Position numbers and translations under genes: made by a program
Origin: a virus
IMG/VR virus record: IMGVR_UViG_3300031898_000272
Coordinates: 1-32,385 of that record
Reading direction: 5' to 3' (one strand)
DNA length: 32,385 bases
Notes under the pieces: generated by a model
Databases searched by the model: none
What the model was told of the DNA's origin: nothing
What the model saw: the letters and a program-made list of their open reading frames with translations, nothing else
Shown: piece by piece, positions 22,279 to 28,894 of the stretch
Position numbering within the stretch: the first letter of the stretch is position 1
Layout of the letters: each line of letters opens with the position of its first letter

Positions 22279-23298
22279 TTGAGTTGTGTCCGAGAGTTGG
22301 ACAAGAAATCAAACATCGGTCAGCAGGTAGTTTTCACTAGGACTCAGCTAGGTTCTCGAAAGGCCCTTTGCGAGAAACTTAGTCCCTACTTAAGTGATCT
22401 TCAACACCATTTTGGTCCCTATGACCATGACGAGATTCTAGGACATCTCATCTCGAAGATACGGGTGGAGCTAGTATCTGAGGATTTTGAGATTCTTCGG
22501 CCAGAACCCGCTGGCCGTTCAAGAAGATATGTCTTCGAAGTTAGTGATACCCAAGGCTGGATTCGGAATAGACTCGTTCCAGATACAGTGATGGTAGGCT
22601 TCGATCAGGAGGAACTTTTCAGACTTCTGACCTTCTGCCTCGCCATGCCCTACAAAATGTTCGCAGGCCAGACAAGGGCCACCACAAGCGAGTTGGTGCG
22701 CAGAACTAAGAGAAGGGACTTTCAGCAGATATTCTCGGACCACTTCATAGGAAGAATCGGAGAAGTGGCTTTCAAACAATTCGCCAAAGAGAGATTTCGA
22801 AAGAATATGGTTCTTGACTGGAGGATCGGTAGAGAACTGCCGACTTTTGAGTCAGACATCCTCAACTCAACTAAGAAAGTGAGCATCAGATCGACAGACA
22901 CGCTAGAAAGCATCTGGGCTGATGCGCCTCCCAGTGCGGAGTACGGAATCTTCGTCAAGGTCTCCGTTCCTAAGGATTTCTTCATGAGAATACTGGCCCA
23001 GATAAGTAGCTTGAGGAAACTGCTAGAATACATAAAAGGGAGATTTGGTGCTCAAGAAGATACCGCCATAGAAGAGCTGATATCCTACATAGAGACCGAA
23101 GCTTTCCAAAGTGGATTTTCGGCCAAGGCGTTCATAGTTGGTTTCTTTTGCACATCAGACTTCAAGATAGTCCAGAAGGGAGAGGAACTCGAGCATTTGG
23201 GAGAGATTGTAAGCGACAAGTATTTCATTCCGTATAGCAAGCTGAAATGTCGAACGAACGAATGGGAGAATTTCTTTCTTGCATGTGGGCTTGTTTGA
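22279..23298 (+). CDS. Nuclease-like protein with altered PD-(D/E)XK active site (candidate)
   Basis: 339 residues from TTG; downstream TTG starts are possible. Residues 157-206 resemble a PD-(D/E)XK core: helix 'GRIGEVAFKQFAKERF' with Glu162, 'PTFESDILNSTKK' with Asp193, then strand 'KVSIRSTDTLES'. Where active enzymes have E-x-K this has S202-x-R204; the endonuclease at 19393 has Q-x-R at the matching place, so the two may be related variants. It could be a second restriction enzyme, an inactivated one, or a different fold. The rest is helical with no known motif. It stands alone, 479 bases after the zinc-ribbon start. Confidence 0.5.
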   Translation: MSCVRELDKKSNIGQQVVFTRTQLGSRKALCEKLSPYLSDLQHHFGPYDHDEILGHLISKIRVELVSEDFEILRPEPAGRSRRYVFEVSDTQGWIRNRLVPDTVMVGFDQEELFRLLTFCLAMPYKMFAGQTRATTSELVRRTKRRDFQQIFSDHFIGRIGEVAFKQFAKERFRKNMVLDWRIGRELPTFESDILNSTKKVSIRSTDTLESIWADAPPSAEYGIFVKVSVPKDFFMRILAQISSLRKLLEYIKGRFGAQEDTAIEELISYIETEAFQSGFSAKAFIVGFFCTSDFKIVQKGEELEHLGEIVSDKYFIPYSKLKCRTNEWENFFLACGLV

Positions 23299-23552
23299 TT
23301 CTTTTCGAAGAACGACTCGGGACCTTGTGCGAATTGGCAGGCACGCTCATCCTGTGAAGTCAACTGGGCATCCTCAACCTTCAAGACGAGCTTGGCGAAC
23401 TCCCGCAAGAACTCCGTCTGGTTCTCACTTGGACACGTTTTGAGGGCGCAAAGGATTAGGGGGCGCTAGCCCGGGGGGATACATCTGTCGAATCCCCTAA
23501 GGCACCATTGCGATATGGGTCTGTGATGCCTGTACCGGGAGCGCCTGTCCCT
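23299..23552. other. Convergent intergenic region with a GC-rich hairpin
   Basis: The 254 bases between two convergent genes have no credible gene. At 23456-23462 TTAGGGG pairs with CCCCTAA at 23494-23500; a competing pairing is GGGGAT (23475-23480) with ATCCCC (23492-23497). The stretch ending AATCCCCTAAGGCACCA recalls the 3' end of a tRNA, but no T-stem, anticodon arm or matching 5' acceptor strand could be found. It may be a terminator or an attachment-site remnant. Confidence 0.35.
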
Positions 23553-23747
23553 CTACTTACTCAGAATCCTGAGAATGATTCTAAGGGGGAATAGCAAAAG
23601 TCCAACCATGAACATGATCGCGACAAGTATGGCTAGACCAGTATATATCACCAATCCCAGAATGAACAAGCTCCCCAAGGCACCATACACGGATCTGTGA
23701 CGGCCAAGAGTCCACCCGAACCATATCAGAAGCAGCTCCCTAATCAC
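23553..23747 (-). CDS. Small two-helix membrane protein
   Basis: 64 residues from GTG (MIRELLLIWFGWTLGRHRSV). A Trp-rich amphipathic start with 'WTLGRHRSVYGALGS' leads into a long hydrophobic stretch, about 24-58 (SLFILGLVIYTGLAILVAIM, FMVGLLLFPLRIIL). The end is basic (RILSK). It fits small viral membrane proteins with two close helices. A ribosome-like GCAGAGG lies just before the GTG. Upstream to 23936 I see only an unlikely Arg-rich frame. Confidence 0.6.
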   Translation of the reverse strand: MIRELLLIWFGWTLGRHRSVYGALGSLFILGLVIYTGLAILVAIMFMVGLLLFPLRIILRILSK

Positions 23748-23936
23748 GTCCTCTGCCCCCCACGCCTTGTCTGGCGTAGGAGATGAACTGCGCCTTACTT
23801 AATGTTGATGTAGACAACAGCCAGCCGGCCGTAGTCGAATTCCCATGAAAGGCATGAGGTGGAGTTCTGTTGCTTCTGTGCGCCCTGAATCTGAGTGTTA
23901 ACCTTCGGGCCCTGCGAAGCGCTTTGTCTCCATACC

Positions 23937-24137
23937 CTAATGCATTCGGAGGCCCGACTTGGGGCCGCAATCGAGGCAATATGAGTGGAACTGTATGTTT
24001 GGGCCTTTGCGTATGAGATTGAGCGTCTCAGCGTAGTATTCCTCTTTCGGAGCGATCTGCTTTCCGCACATCTTGCAGATATGGCTCTTCATTGCTGTCC
24101 TCTTGACAAGGAACTTGGCGCTTTCGTACTTGCTCAT
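23937..24137 (-). CDS. Small Cys4/His zinc-finger protein
   Basis: 66 residues from the ATG at 24137 (MSKYESAKFLVKRTAMKSHI); longer starts up to 24209 exist. Cys21-KM-Cys24 (ICKMCGKQI) and His51..Cys54-LD-Cys57 (FHSYCLDCGPK) form one zinc site around 'EEYYAETLNLIRKGPNIQFH'. Similar small zinc proteins are common in archaeal viruses and are usually taken as nucleic-acid-binding. The gene overlaps the end of the frame at 24028-24381, so one of the two has a shorter extent than listed. Confidence 0.6.
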   Translation of the reverse strand: MSKYESAKFLVKRTAMKSHICKMCGKQIAPKEEYYAETLNLIRKGPNIQFHSYCLDCGPKSGLRMH

Positions 24138-24381
24138 ATGCACTCTTGTTGGGTAACGCATATTTGAGTTTTCCAGGTGGACCAAACTCATACAAGGGAA
24201 CTGAGCCACAGTATTCGCTCAAGTCTTTTCGCCCAGCTTGGTTGGCAAAGATGTCGCGGATCTCATACTCCCTAGTTACAAGCTGACAGTCTTTCATTTC
24301 CTTCTTGATACGAGGCGTTATTAGCCCCAAGTAGGTCGTTTCCACAGCTTTATTCTCTCGTCTTGCTCTACAACTCTCCAC
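24028..24381 (-). CDS. Unknown protein
   Basis: 117 residues from GTG, or shorter from ATG at residue 29 (MKDCQLVTREYEIRDIFANQ). Residues 12-90 look like a real folded protein (ETTYLGLITPRIKKEMKDCQ, EYCGSVPLYEFGPPGKLKYA), while the last 35 residues are charged and overlap the zinc-finger gene. No family is recognised. It is on the same strand as its neighbours and probably part of a group of small early genes. Confidence 0.45.
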   Translation of the reverse strand: MESCRARRENKAVETTYLGLITPRIKKEMKDCQLVTREYEIRDIFANQAGRKDLSEYCGSVPLYEFGPPGKLKYALPNKSAYEQVRKRQVPCQEDSNEEPYLQDVRKADRSERGILR

Positions 24382-24428
24382 AAAGATTAGAGGCCTAACT
24401 TCCAGTCTAGATGCGGTAAATTCCTCTT

Positions 24429-24704
24429 CTAGAACTGCTTGGCATCGAAGACCAGGATACTGTAGAAGTCCCTCTTTGGTGTTCTAATTATGCCCCTTGG
24501 GCTGATGAACTCTATCAGCGCTACTGCTCCAGTCTCAACCAAGATAGCTCCGAGGATCTTGTTTCTTCGCTTGCGAGTCATCTTTGGCAGGTTAAACTTA
24601 ACCAGTTGAAGGGTTCTATTATTGGTATTCCTTGTGGACAAGATCCGGCACAGGGTCCCCCTCCTCTTGCTACAAGATCGCACTCTAAGATATGAGCCCT
24701 TCAT
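24429..24704 (-). CDS. Small basic protein of unknown function
   Basis: 91 residues from the ATG at 24704 (MKGSYLRVRSCSKRRGTLCR); a GTG at 24737 would extend it but coincides with the predicted transcription start. The middle is strongly basic (KMTRKRRNKILGAI), the end hydrophobic and beta-like (LVETGAVALIEFISPRGIIR, FYSILVFDAKQF). A TATA-like box at 24756-24766 lies at the right distance upstream, about 30 bases before a leader of similar length. Possibly nucleic-acid binding; no motif proves it. Confidence 0.5.
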   Translation of the reverse strand: MKGSYLRVRSCSKRRGTLCRILSTRNTNNRTLQLVKFNLPKMTRKRRNKILGAILVETGAVALIEFISPRGIIRTPKRDFYSILVFDAKQF

Positions 24705-24755
24705 TGTGCGCCGCCATGGTGCTCTGCGAGGTTCCACCCGAAGACTATTTGATCT

Positions 24756-24766
24756 AAGTATATAGA
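24756..24766 (-). promoter_or_regulatory. TATA-like element for the 24.4-24.7 kb gene
   Basis: On the minus strand the sequence reads TCTATATACTTA, a good archaeal TATA box. Its centre near 24761 predicts a start near 24735, leaving a leader of about 30 bases before the ATG at 24704. The preceding gap (24738-24804) has no gene. Confidence 0.5.
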
Positions 24767-24804
24767 TGTCTGAGCATGAGAAGAGACTATTCTCTCCTCC
24801 CTGT

Positions 24805-25206
24805 CTATGTTAGGTATTTCTCTGCTTTGGCGAGGAGTTCTCCGAGCTCATGGTCCTGTGTTTCGTTGTAGAGGTGGATGGCTGGTGAGAGGATCTTCTG
24901 GAGCTCCTTGAGGATGTCTGTTTTCAGTTCGGGCTGGCAGGTGCCGTAGACTTTGATGAGGCGTTCCAGTTCGCTCTTCACGATCGTAATCTGGACCTTC
25001 TGCAGAGTGATGTTCTGGAAGATGATTGGCTTCGGTGGCCCCTGTTTCAGGTAGCTTTCAAGCGAAGCCTGTCCCTGATTCTTTCTAAGCCAATCTTTGA
25101 TGGCTTCCTCGGCGGCTTCTCGCTCCTTCAAACCCATGAGGGTGCAGGCCTTCTCGAACTCCGCCGCCAAAGCCAACGGAATCCTGAAGATCTTCTTCTT
25201 GATCAC
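24805..25206 (-). CDS. RHH-type DNA-binding regulator
   Basis: 133 residues from GTG (MIKKKIFRIPLALAAEFEKA). N-terminal RHH-like unit: strand 'KKKIFRIP', helix 'LALAAEFEKACTLMGL', helix 'KEREAAEEAIKDWLRKN'. A second part (about 60-133) has a strand-rich section 'PIIFQNITLQKVQITIVKSE' and long helices 'LKTDILKELQKILSPAIHLY', likely for dimer or tetramer formation. A 22-bp perfect palindrome with extra half-sites lies 19-48 bases before its start codon, so it probably represses its own gene. It follows the HerA-like ATPase on the same strand. Confidence 0.7.
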   Translation of the reverse strand: MIKKKIFRIPLALAAEFEKACTLMGLKEREAAEEAIKDWLRKNQGQASLESYLKQGPPKPIIFQNITLQKVQITIVKSELERLIKVYGTCQPELKTDILKELQKILSPAIHLYNETQDHELGELLAKAEKYLT

Positions 25207-25216
25207 GTTTCAGACC

Positions 25217-25254
25217 TGCCATCTACTAGATGGCATGCCATCTAGTTGCCATCT
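25217..25254. promoter_or_regulatory. Palindromic operator with four TGCCATCT half-sites
   Basis: Half-site TGCCATCT occurs at 25217-25224, 25236-25243 and 25247-25254, and inverted (AGATGGCA) at 25228-25235. The inner pair makes a perfect 22-bp palindrome at 25225-25246 (ACTAGATGGCA then TGCCATCTAGT). The centres are 11, 8 and 11 bases apart, close to one helical turn for the outer pairs. It lies between the ATPase gene end and the RHH gene start and is the natural operator for that RHH protein. Confidence 0.8.
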
Positions 25255-25305
25255 TCTTGGAGGCGTAAGGGTAAGGGTTCCCTAGCTCCAGTGGAAACAG
25301 AGGCT

Positions 25306-26655
25306 TCACGTCGCCTCCAGCTGATAGCTGCGTTCAACGACCTGCACTCGATCGCGGTAGAAGCGCAGGTAGTTGTTTGACTGGCGGCGAAGGATCTCCC
25401 ATCGAGTCAGCTCATCTATGGCTTCGTCGACACCATCATCTGCCCAAGCGTGGTCTCGGGTGGCTCTCTTGATTTTGCTTGCTGTCCACCGGTCTTCTCT
25501 GCCTTCGTAATTTGTCAGGACCACGAGGACTCGGGCTAAGGGTGTTGGAGGATTCTCGAGAAGGTCGGTGGGAAGCTGGGCTGTTGGCCGCAACTTCTCA
25601 AGGATCACGTTGGGTAGGACCTGCTGGGTCCTAACGGTATCTGATTCTTGCGGTGTGATCTTTGGTATGCTATCTCTAGGTATAGACGTAGGGATATCCC
25701 TGGTGACGATCCGTACTGGTGGCGGAGCTGGCTTAGGTTTCTCAGCGATTGGTGCAGGCTTTAGCTTCGGCTCGAAGACATTTCGGAACTTCTCGATGAA
25801 CTCGTTGACATCCATCAGCTTGATAGTCGCAGCCTTCGGAGACAGCAGGAAGGTTCTAGTGGCATGGAACGTTTCGCGTTCCCGGAACATCATCTTCTTG
25901 TAGATTGTAGGCTTCTCCGGATGCCACACCCATGCCTCGCCGTTCTTCAGCTCTTTTAGTGAATCATACCATTCAGCAAGCCTTCTCCGGTCCTCGTCAG
26001 TCTGTTCTTCAACCCACGCTTGAATCGCCTTCTTGTCTTGAGGAGCAAGCGTTCTCAGGACCACAAGGCAGTCGCTTTGCGTGAGAATATCTTTGTTCAG
26101 GACTGCGCTTCGCTGCGTTATCATTGTGCAACCAAGATTATGATTGCCTCCACGCCGAACAAAGTTGTCAACGCTGCTAAGGCACGTGGCCATCTCGGGG
26201 CCAATCGTTCGTTGAGGAGCGTACATGTCCGTCTCCTCGATGAAGACATGGCGTTCCACTCGATTCAGCCGGTAGAGCTCATCCAGGAAGTCGGTGACGA
26301 TTAGGCGACTCTGCCTCTTCGACAATGCGCCGAGATCCAGAACCGCCGAAATGTTTGCTTCAACAATAGCTTTGGCTATGCTCTTCGCCTTCTCAGGGAC
26401 CAAGGGAAGATCCCCGTGCTCTCCGCCAAACACAACGATTGGCAGCCCAGGTCCCTCGCCGTTCTTGCCGACTCTGAGCCCCCACCAAATTCCCATCCCG
26501 TCGACGACAACGATAGGAATCTTTGCCTTCAGCATCTCTTCCGCAAGGTCCGCGGCGCAGTATGTTTTACCAGCTCCACGCTTGGCTAGAAATGCGAATA
26601 CCCAAGTAACGGCTTCACGTGGTAGCGCCAGATCCTTCGATATCTGGAACTTCAT
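25306..26655 (-). CDS. HerA/FtsK-type ATPase with C-terminal winged helix
   Basis: 449 residues. Walker A 'AKRGAGKT' (24-31), Walker B 'HVFIEE' (136-141) in 'RVERHVFIEETDMYAPQRTI', and 'FVRRGGNHNLGCTMITQR' (165-182), the Arg-finger and sensor region of HerA-type DNA translocases. A proline-rich linker (about 305-365, KPAPIAEKPKPAPPPVRIVT) joins a C-terminal domain (about 375-449) resembling a winged helix (VLVVLTNYEGREDRWTASKI ... AIDELTRWEILRRQSNNYLR). It probably pumps or opens DNA in replication, recombination or genome segregation; no HerA-specific N-terminal barrel is evident. The start overlaps the upstream stop (26652-26655). Confidence 0.85.
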   Translation of the reverse strand: MKFQISKDLALPREAVTWVFAFLAKRGAGKTYCAADLAEEMLKAKIPIVVVDGMGIWWGLRVGKNGEGPGLPIVVFGGEHGDLPLVPEKAKSIAKAIVEANISAVLDLGALSKRQSRLIVTDFLDELYRLNRVERHVFIEETDMYAPQRTIGPEMATCLSSVDNFVRRGGNHNLGCTMITQRSAVLNKDILTQSDCLVVLRTLAPQDKKAIQAWVEEQTDEDRRRLAEWYDSLKELKNGEAWVWHPEKPTIYKKMMFRERETFHATRTFLLSPKAATIKLMDVNEFIEKFRNVFEPKLKPAPIAEKPKPAPPPVRIVTRDIPTSIPRDSIPKITPQESDTVRTQQVLPNVILEKLRPTAQLPTDLLENPPTPLARVLVVLTNYEGREDRWTASKIKRATRDHAWADDGVDEAIDELTRWEILRRQSNNYLRFYRDRVQVVERSYQLEAT

Positions 26656-27023
26656 GCTCTCAGCTTCTCTCTGGCGACTTCGCTCATCGTGGTTCCTGTG
26701 CGCTTCGCTAGTCGTCGAATCGACTCCTTGGTCCGTGTGGGCAATGTGAATCCAAGTCGGGCGCCGAGCTCCTCATCGTTTCGAAGTGATTCGATCTTCT
26801 GTTGGATGCGCGAATATCTCCGCAGGACCCTTACGTCACCGTACCGTAAGCCTGTAGCCGCCAAGACCCGTCTCCGCTGATGCTCCGTCAGCCGTCCCCA
26901 GATCTCCAGCCCAAGATGAACCAAAGCCTTCACAACCTGGTTAGGATTCGCATGGAGCTCCGAGGCAACATCGTAGATATGCTCCATCTGAAGATGACTC
27001 AGCCGGAAGCCACGACTAGGCAT
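26652..27023 (-). CDS. Double RHH DNA-binding protein (candidate)
   Basis: 123 residues. Two RHH-like units can be read in one chain: residues 4-45 (GFRLSHLQMEHIYDVASELH, then NPNQVVKALVHLGLEIWG) and residues 88-123 (ARLGFTLPTRTKESIRRLAK, RTGTTMSEVAREKLRA). The middle (46-86) is an Arg-rich helix pair. A single chain with two RHH units could bind DNA as a pseudo-dimer or bridge two sites. It overlaps the HerA-like ATPase start (ATGA), suggesting that it loads or regulates the ATPase. The N-terminal unit is less certain than the C-terminal one. Confidence 0.65.
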   Translation of the reverse strand: MPSRGFRLSHLQMEHIYDVASELHANPNQVVKALVHLGLEIWGRLTEHQRRRVLAATGLRYGDVRVLRRYSRIQQKIESLRNDEELGARLGFTLPTRTKESIRRLAKRTGTTMSEVAREKLRA

Positions 27024-27117
27024 CTTGGGCTTCCTCAGGGGTCACGTGCCAAAGTAGCAGGGCCCTTCGCGGAATTGTGCACGCTTCTCGATGCCTTGGG
27101 CGAGGATCGTGGCTTCA

Positions 27118-27360
27118 TCATCTTCTCAGGATCTCAGAGAGCTCCACGAACCCTTCGGTCTCAACCGCGCTCTTCGAGGCCAGCCAACGCTTCAACTCTG
27201 GAAGCTGCCTCTCCTGCAGATCCAGTTCCACAACGTACTGGCTCGTCGTCAGAACAGCCCTATGCCCACCCTCGCCTGACTCTTGGATCCGGTAAAGGAA
27301 AACCGTGCTCCCCTCAGTCAGCTGCTTAAAGTCCTCGAAAGATTTCAGCTTCAGAGGCAT
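27118..27360 (-). CDS. Small protein of unknown function
   Basis: 80 residues, ATG directly after the stop of the upstream gene (TAG then ATG at 27360), with GAGGTGAG about 8 bases upstream. It looks like a small alpha/beta protein: 'LKSFEDFKQLTEGSTVFLYR', 'HRAVLTTSQYVVELDLQERQ', 'LPELKRWLASK', 'GFVELSEILRR'. No known motif. Between its end and 27023 only a 28-codon frame (MMKPRSSPKASRS and on) is open. Confidence 0.6.
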   Translation of the reverse strand: MPLKLKSFEDFKQLTEGSTVFLYRIQESGEGGHRAVLTTSQYVVELDLQERQLPELKRWLASKSAVETEGFVELSEILRR

Positions 27361-27597
27361 CTACGTTCTCACCTCCTCAAGCTGCGCCTCCAGCCACCGC
27401 AACCAAGACCGCAACGCAGCCGCACGCGGACAACCCTTACAGCCACTCAGGTCCGGCGGCCTGCCCATTCTCATCTCAGCCTCGAGAATCAAGTCAGCCT
27501 CAGCCCTATCGACCTTCGAATCCTCACGCAAATCTGTGCACCAGAAAGGCCGCGGCGCAACCGAACTCGATATATCTAGCTTACTGGAAAACCTCAA
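27361..27597 (-). CDS. Small protein with CxxC, start uncertain
   Basis: 78 residues from TTG. The convincing part is the C-terminal 60 residues: 'FWCTDLREDSKVDRAEADLI', 'GRPPDLSGCKGCPRAAALRS', 'WLRWLEAQLEEV'. Cys53-KG-Cys56 plus the earlier Cys20 may bind metal. Its stop touches the next ATG, so it is operon-linked. The real start could lie downstream, because the TATA-like GATATATC (27569-27576) is inside the first codons. Confidence 0.5.
   Translation of the reverse strand: MRFSSKLDISSSVAPRPFWCTDLREDSKVDRAEADLILEAEMRMGRPPDLSGCKGCPRAAALRSWLRWLEAQLEEVRT
27569..27576. promoter_or_regulatory. Symmetric TATA-like element GATATATC
   Basis: GATATATC is its own reverse complement and lies between two divergent genes. 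Towards plus it is about 48-55 bases before the ATG at 27624, consistent with a start near 27599 and a leader of about 25 bases. Towards minus it would start transcription near 27546, inside the first codons of the 78-residue frame. Confidence 0.4.
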
Positions 27598-27623
27598 ATC
27601 CCGAGTTCGATTTTCCGAACTGA

Positions 27624-28136
27624 ATGGCGATGCGTGTGGTTACGGACAAGTACAACAAATGGCTGGACTCCGGTCTAGAGAGATTGAGGGAGGATTTCTT
27701 CAAGGGCGATTTCAGACCTGAGAACGAGAGCGACGTAAGGTGTCACCTGTACCATGCACTCGTGAAGACAAAGGCTAGGACTCTGACTCGCAATCATGTT
27801 GTCTTGTCAGAGTACCACCATGCCCCCATTTCTGGGAGAATCGACCTTGCTCTTGGAAAGAAAGTGAGGGATGTCTTCAAACCACGACTTCTCATCGAGA
27901 TAAAGGAGACATCCAAGCGCCACCTGTCACGCGAAGATGTCAAGAAGAAGATCCAACATGACATCCGCAAACTCAGGCGGTTCAAAAGAGAGCTAGACGC
28001 AAGAGTTCGCGTGAAGACCCCTCGAATCGTCTTCTTCTTCAGAAAAGCCGAGCACGGTATCGGAAGCAGAACTGATCGCGAGATGAAGAAGCTAGCGGAA
28101 GACTATGACGATGTCACTATCTGGTGGGGCCCTTAG
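27624..28136 (+). CDS. PD-(D/E)XK nuclease
   Basis: 170 residues; ATG at 27624 or 27630. The core is complete: Glu35 in 'ENESDVRCHLYHALV', Asp74 in 'SGRIDLALGKK', and Glu92-x-Lys94 in 'PRLLIEIKETSKRH'. Long basic helices follow (DVKKKIQHDIRKLRRFKREL) and a strand 'TPRIVFFFRK'. The size is that of a single-domain nuclease, similar to small restriction enzymes or resolvase-like proteins. It has no partner methyltransferase beside it. It is first in a run of singleton genes of alternating strand. Confidence 0.8.
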   Translation: MAMRVVTDKYNKWLDSGLERLREDFFKGDFRPENESDVRCHLYHALVKTKARTLTRNHVVLSEYHHAPISGRIDLALGKKVRDVFKPRLLIEIKETSKRHLSREDVKKKIQHDIRKLRRFKRELDARVRVKTPRIVFFFRKAEHGIGSRTDREMKKLAEDYDDVTIWWGP

Positions 28137-28252
28137 TCCACACGCATAGATACTGCTCATTGTCAAATCGTGAACCACTCCACCAAGTTGCTCTGGAAGA
28201 CCGACTTCGCCAGAGGATATCGATCCACCACATAGGAACTCGACTTTCCGAA

Positions 28253-28444
28253 CTAGAGCGCCCTCCACTCATCCGTCCTCTCATCCTTCTCGACGAGCCC
28301 AAGCCCTCTAAGCACCGTCAAGGTTACGTGAACTGTGCTTCTTGACAGGCCGCTTCGCATGATCAACTCGTAGAAGTGCAGAGGCCCCTCGTCCCTCAGG
28401 ATCTGATAGACCTTCATGTTGGCGTTCCCAGCCTTAAGGCACAA
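28253..28444 (-). CDS. Winged-helix regulator, 5' end uncertain
   Basis: 63 residues from TTG, or 54 from the ATG at 28417. 'MKVYQILRDEGPLHFYELIM', 'RSGLSRSTVHVTLTVLRGLG' and 'LVEKDERTDEWRAL' form a clear winged helix-turn-helix like MarR/TrmB-type regulators. The same frame stays open another 127 bases upstream to a TAG and reads like protein (SSEVRKLAEGILSAVKELEE), but has no ATG, GTG or TTG there. Either a short form is made, a rare start is used, or the 5' end has been lost. Confidence 0.65.
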   Translation of the reverse strand: MCLKAGNANMKVYQILRDEGPLHFYELIMRSGLSRSTVHVTLTVLRGLGLVEKDERTDEWRAL

Positions 28445-28894
28445 GGTCCGATATCTCTCCTCAAGCTCCTTGACGGCTGATAGGATTCCCTCTGCAAGCT
28501 TCCGAACCTCACTGCTGATGGACAGGACGCCCCCATCGAACGCTGACCTATCATAAGCCCTCTCAGTCTACTATCGCTTGAAAGGAGCCTGTGCGCTCTT
28601 GGGAGACAAAGAGACCACGGCGAGAAACACCTCTTGGCACAAGAAGCTCCTGAGAGAAAACCCAAGCGTGCATCAGATTTGAGGCACATAGACAGAAACA
28701 TGCCTTGGGCTGCCCAGGTATCTGGGGTGCATCAGATAACCAAACCCGGCAGTGTTAAATAAAAAAACCCTCCCAAGCCCCAAATCACGCGAAAACGATA
28801 CAAAGGGAAATACTTCTCCCCCCAAACACGGGAACGGGCAAAGTTCTAAATATTCTACAGAATTCACGTAACAATCGTCCCGAGCGCAATCCTG
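28445..28894. other. Gene-poor region with direct repeats and AT-rich promoters
   Basis: About 450 bases. The first 127 continue the winged-helix frame on the minus strand without a start codon. Then come the 11-bp direct repeat GTGCATCAGAT (28668-28678 and 28727-28737), a small inverted repeat CCCAG/CTGGG (28713-28726), an A-rich stretch GTTAAATAAAAAAA (28754-28767) and the TATA-like box of the next gene. It could be a regulatory or replication-start region. Confidence 0.5.
28845..28854 (+). promoter_or_regulatory. TATA-like element for the 28895 nuclease gene
   Basis: TCTAAATATT is centred near 28850, which predicts transcription from about 28876 and a leader of about 19 bases before the ATG at 28895. 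The whole preceding stretch is more A-rich than the surrounding coding DNA. Confidence 0.5.

Noticed and set aside
23456-23506. Possible tRNA ending AATCCCCTAAGGCACCA
   Set aside because: No complementary 5' acceptor strand lies at the right distance and no T-stem forms, so it is kept only as a hairpin region.
23740-23979. 79-residue minus-strand frame
   Set aside because: Arg/Pro-rich, low-complexity composition that overlaps the zinc-finger gene; it looks like a chance frame in GC-rich DNA.
28414-28701. 95-residue minus-strand frame over the winged-helix upstream region
   Set aside because: Ser/Arg/Leu-rich composition without domain; the other frame of the same strand reads much more like protein.
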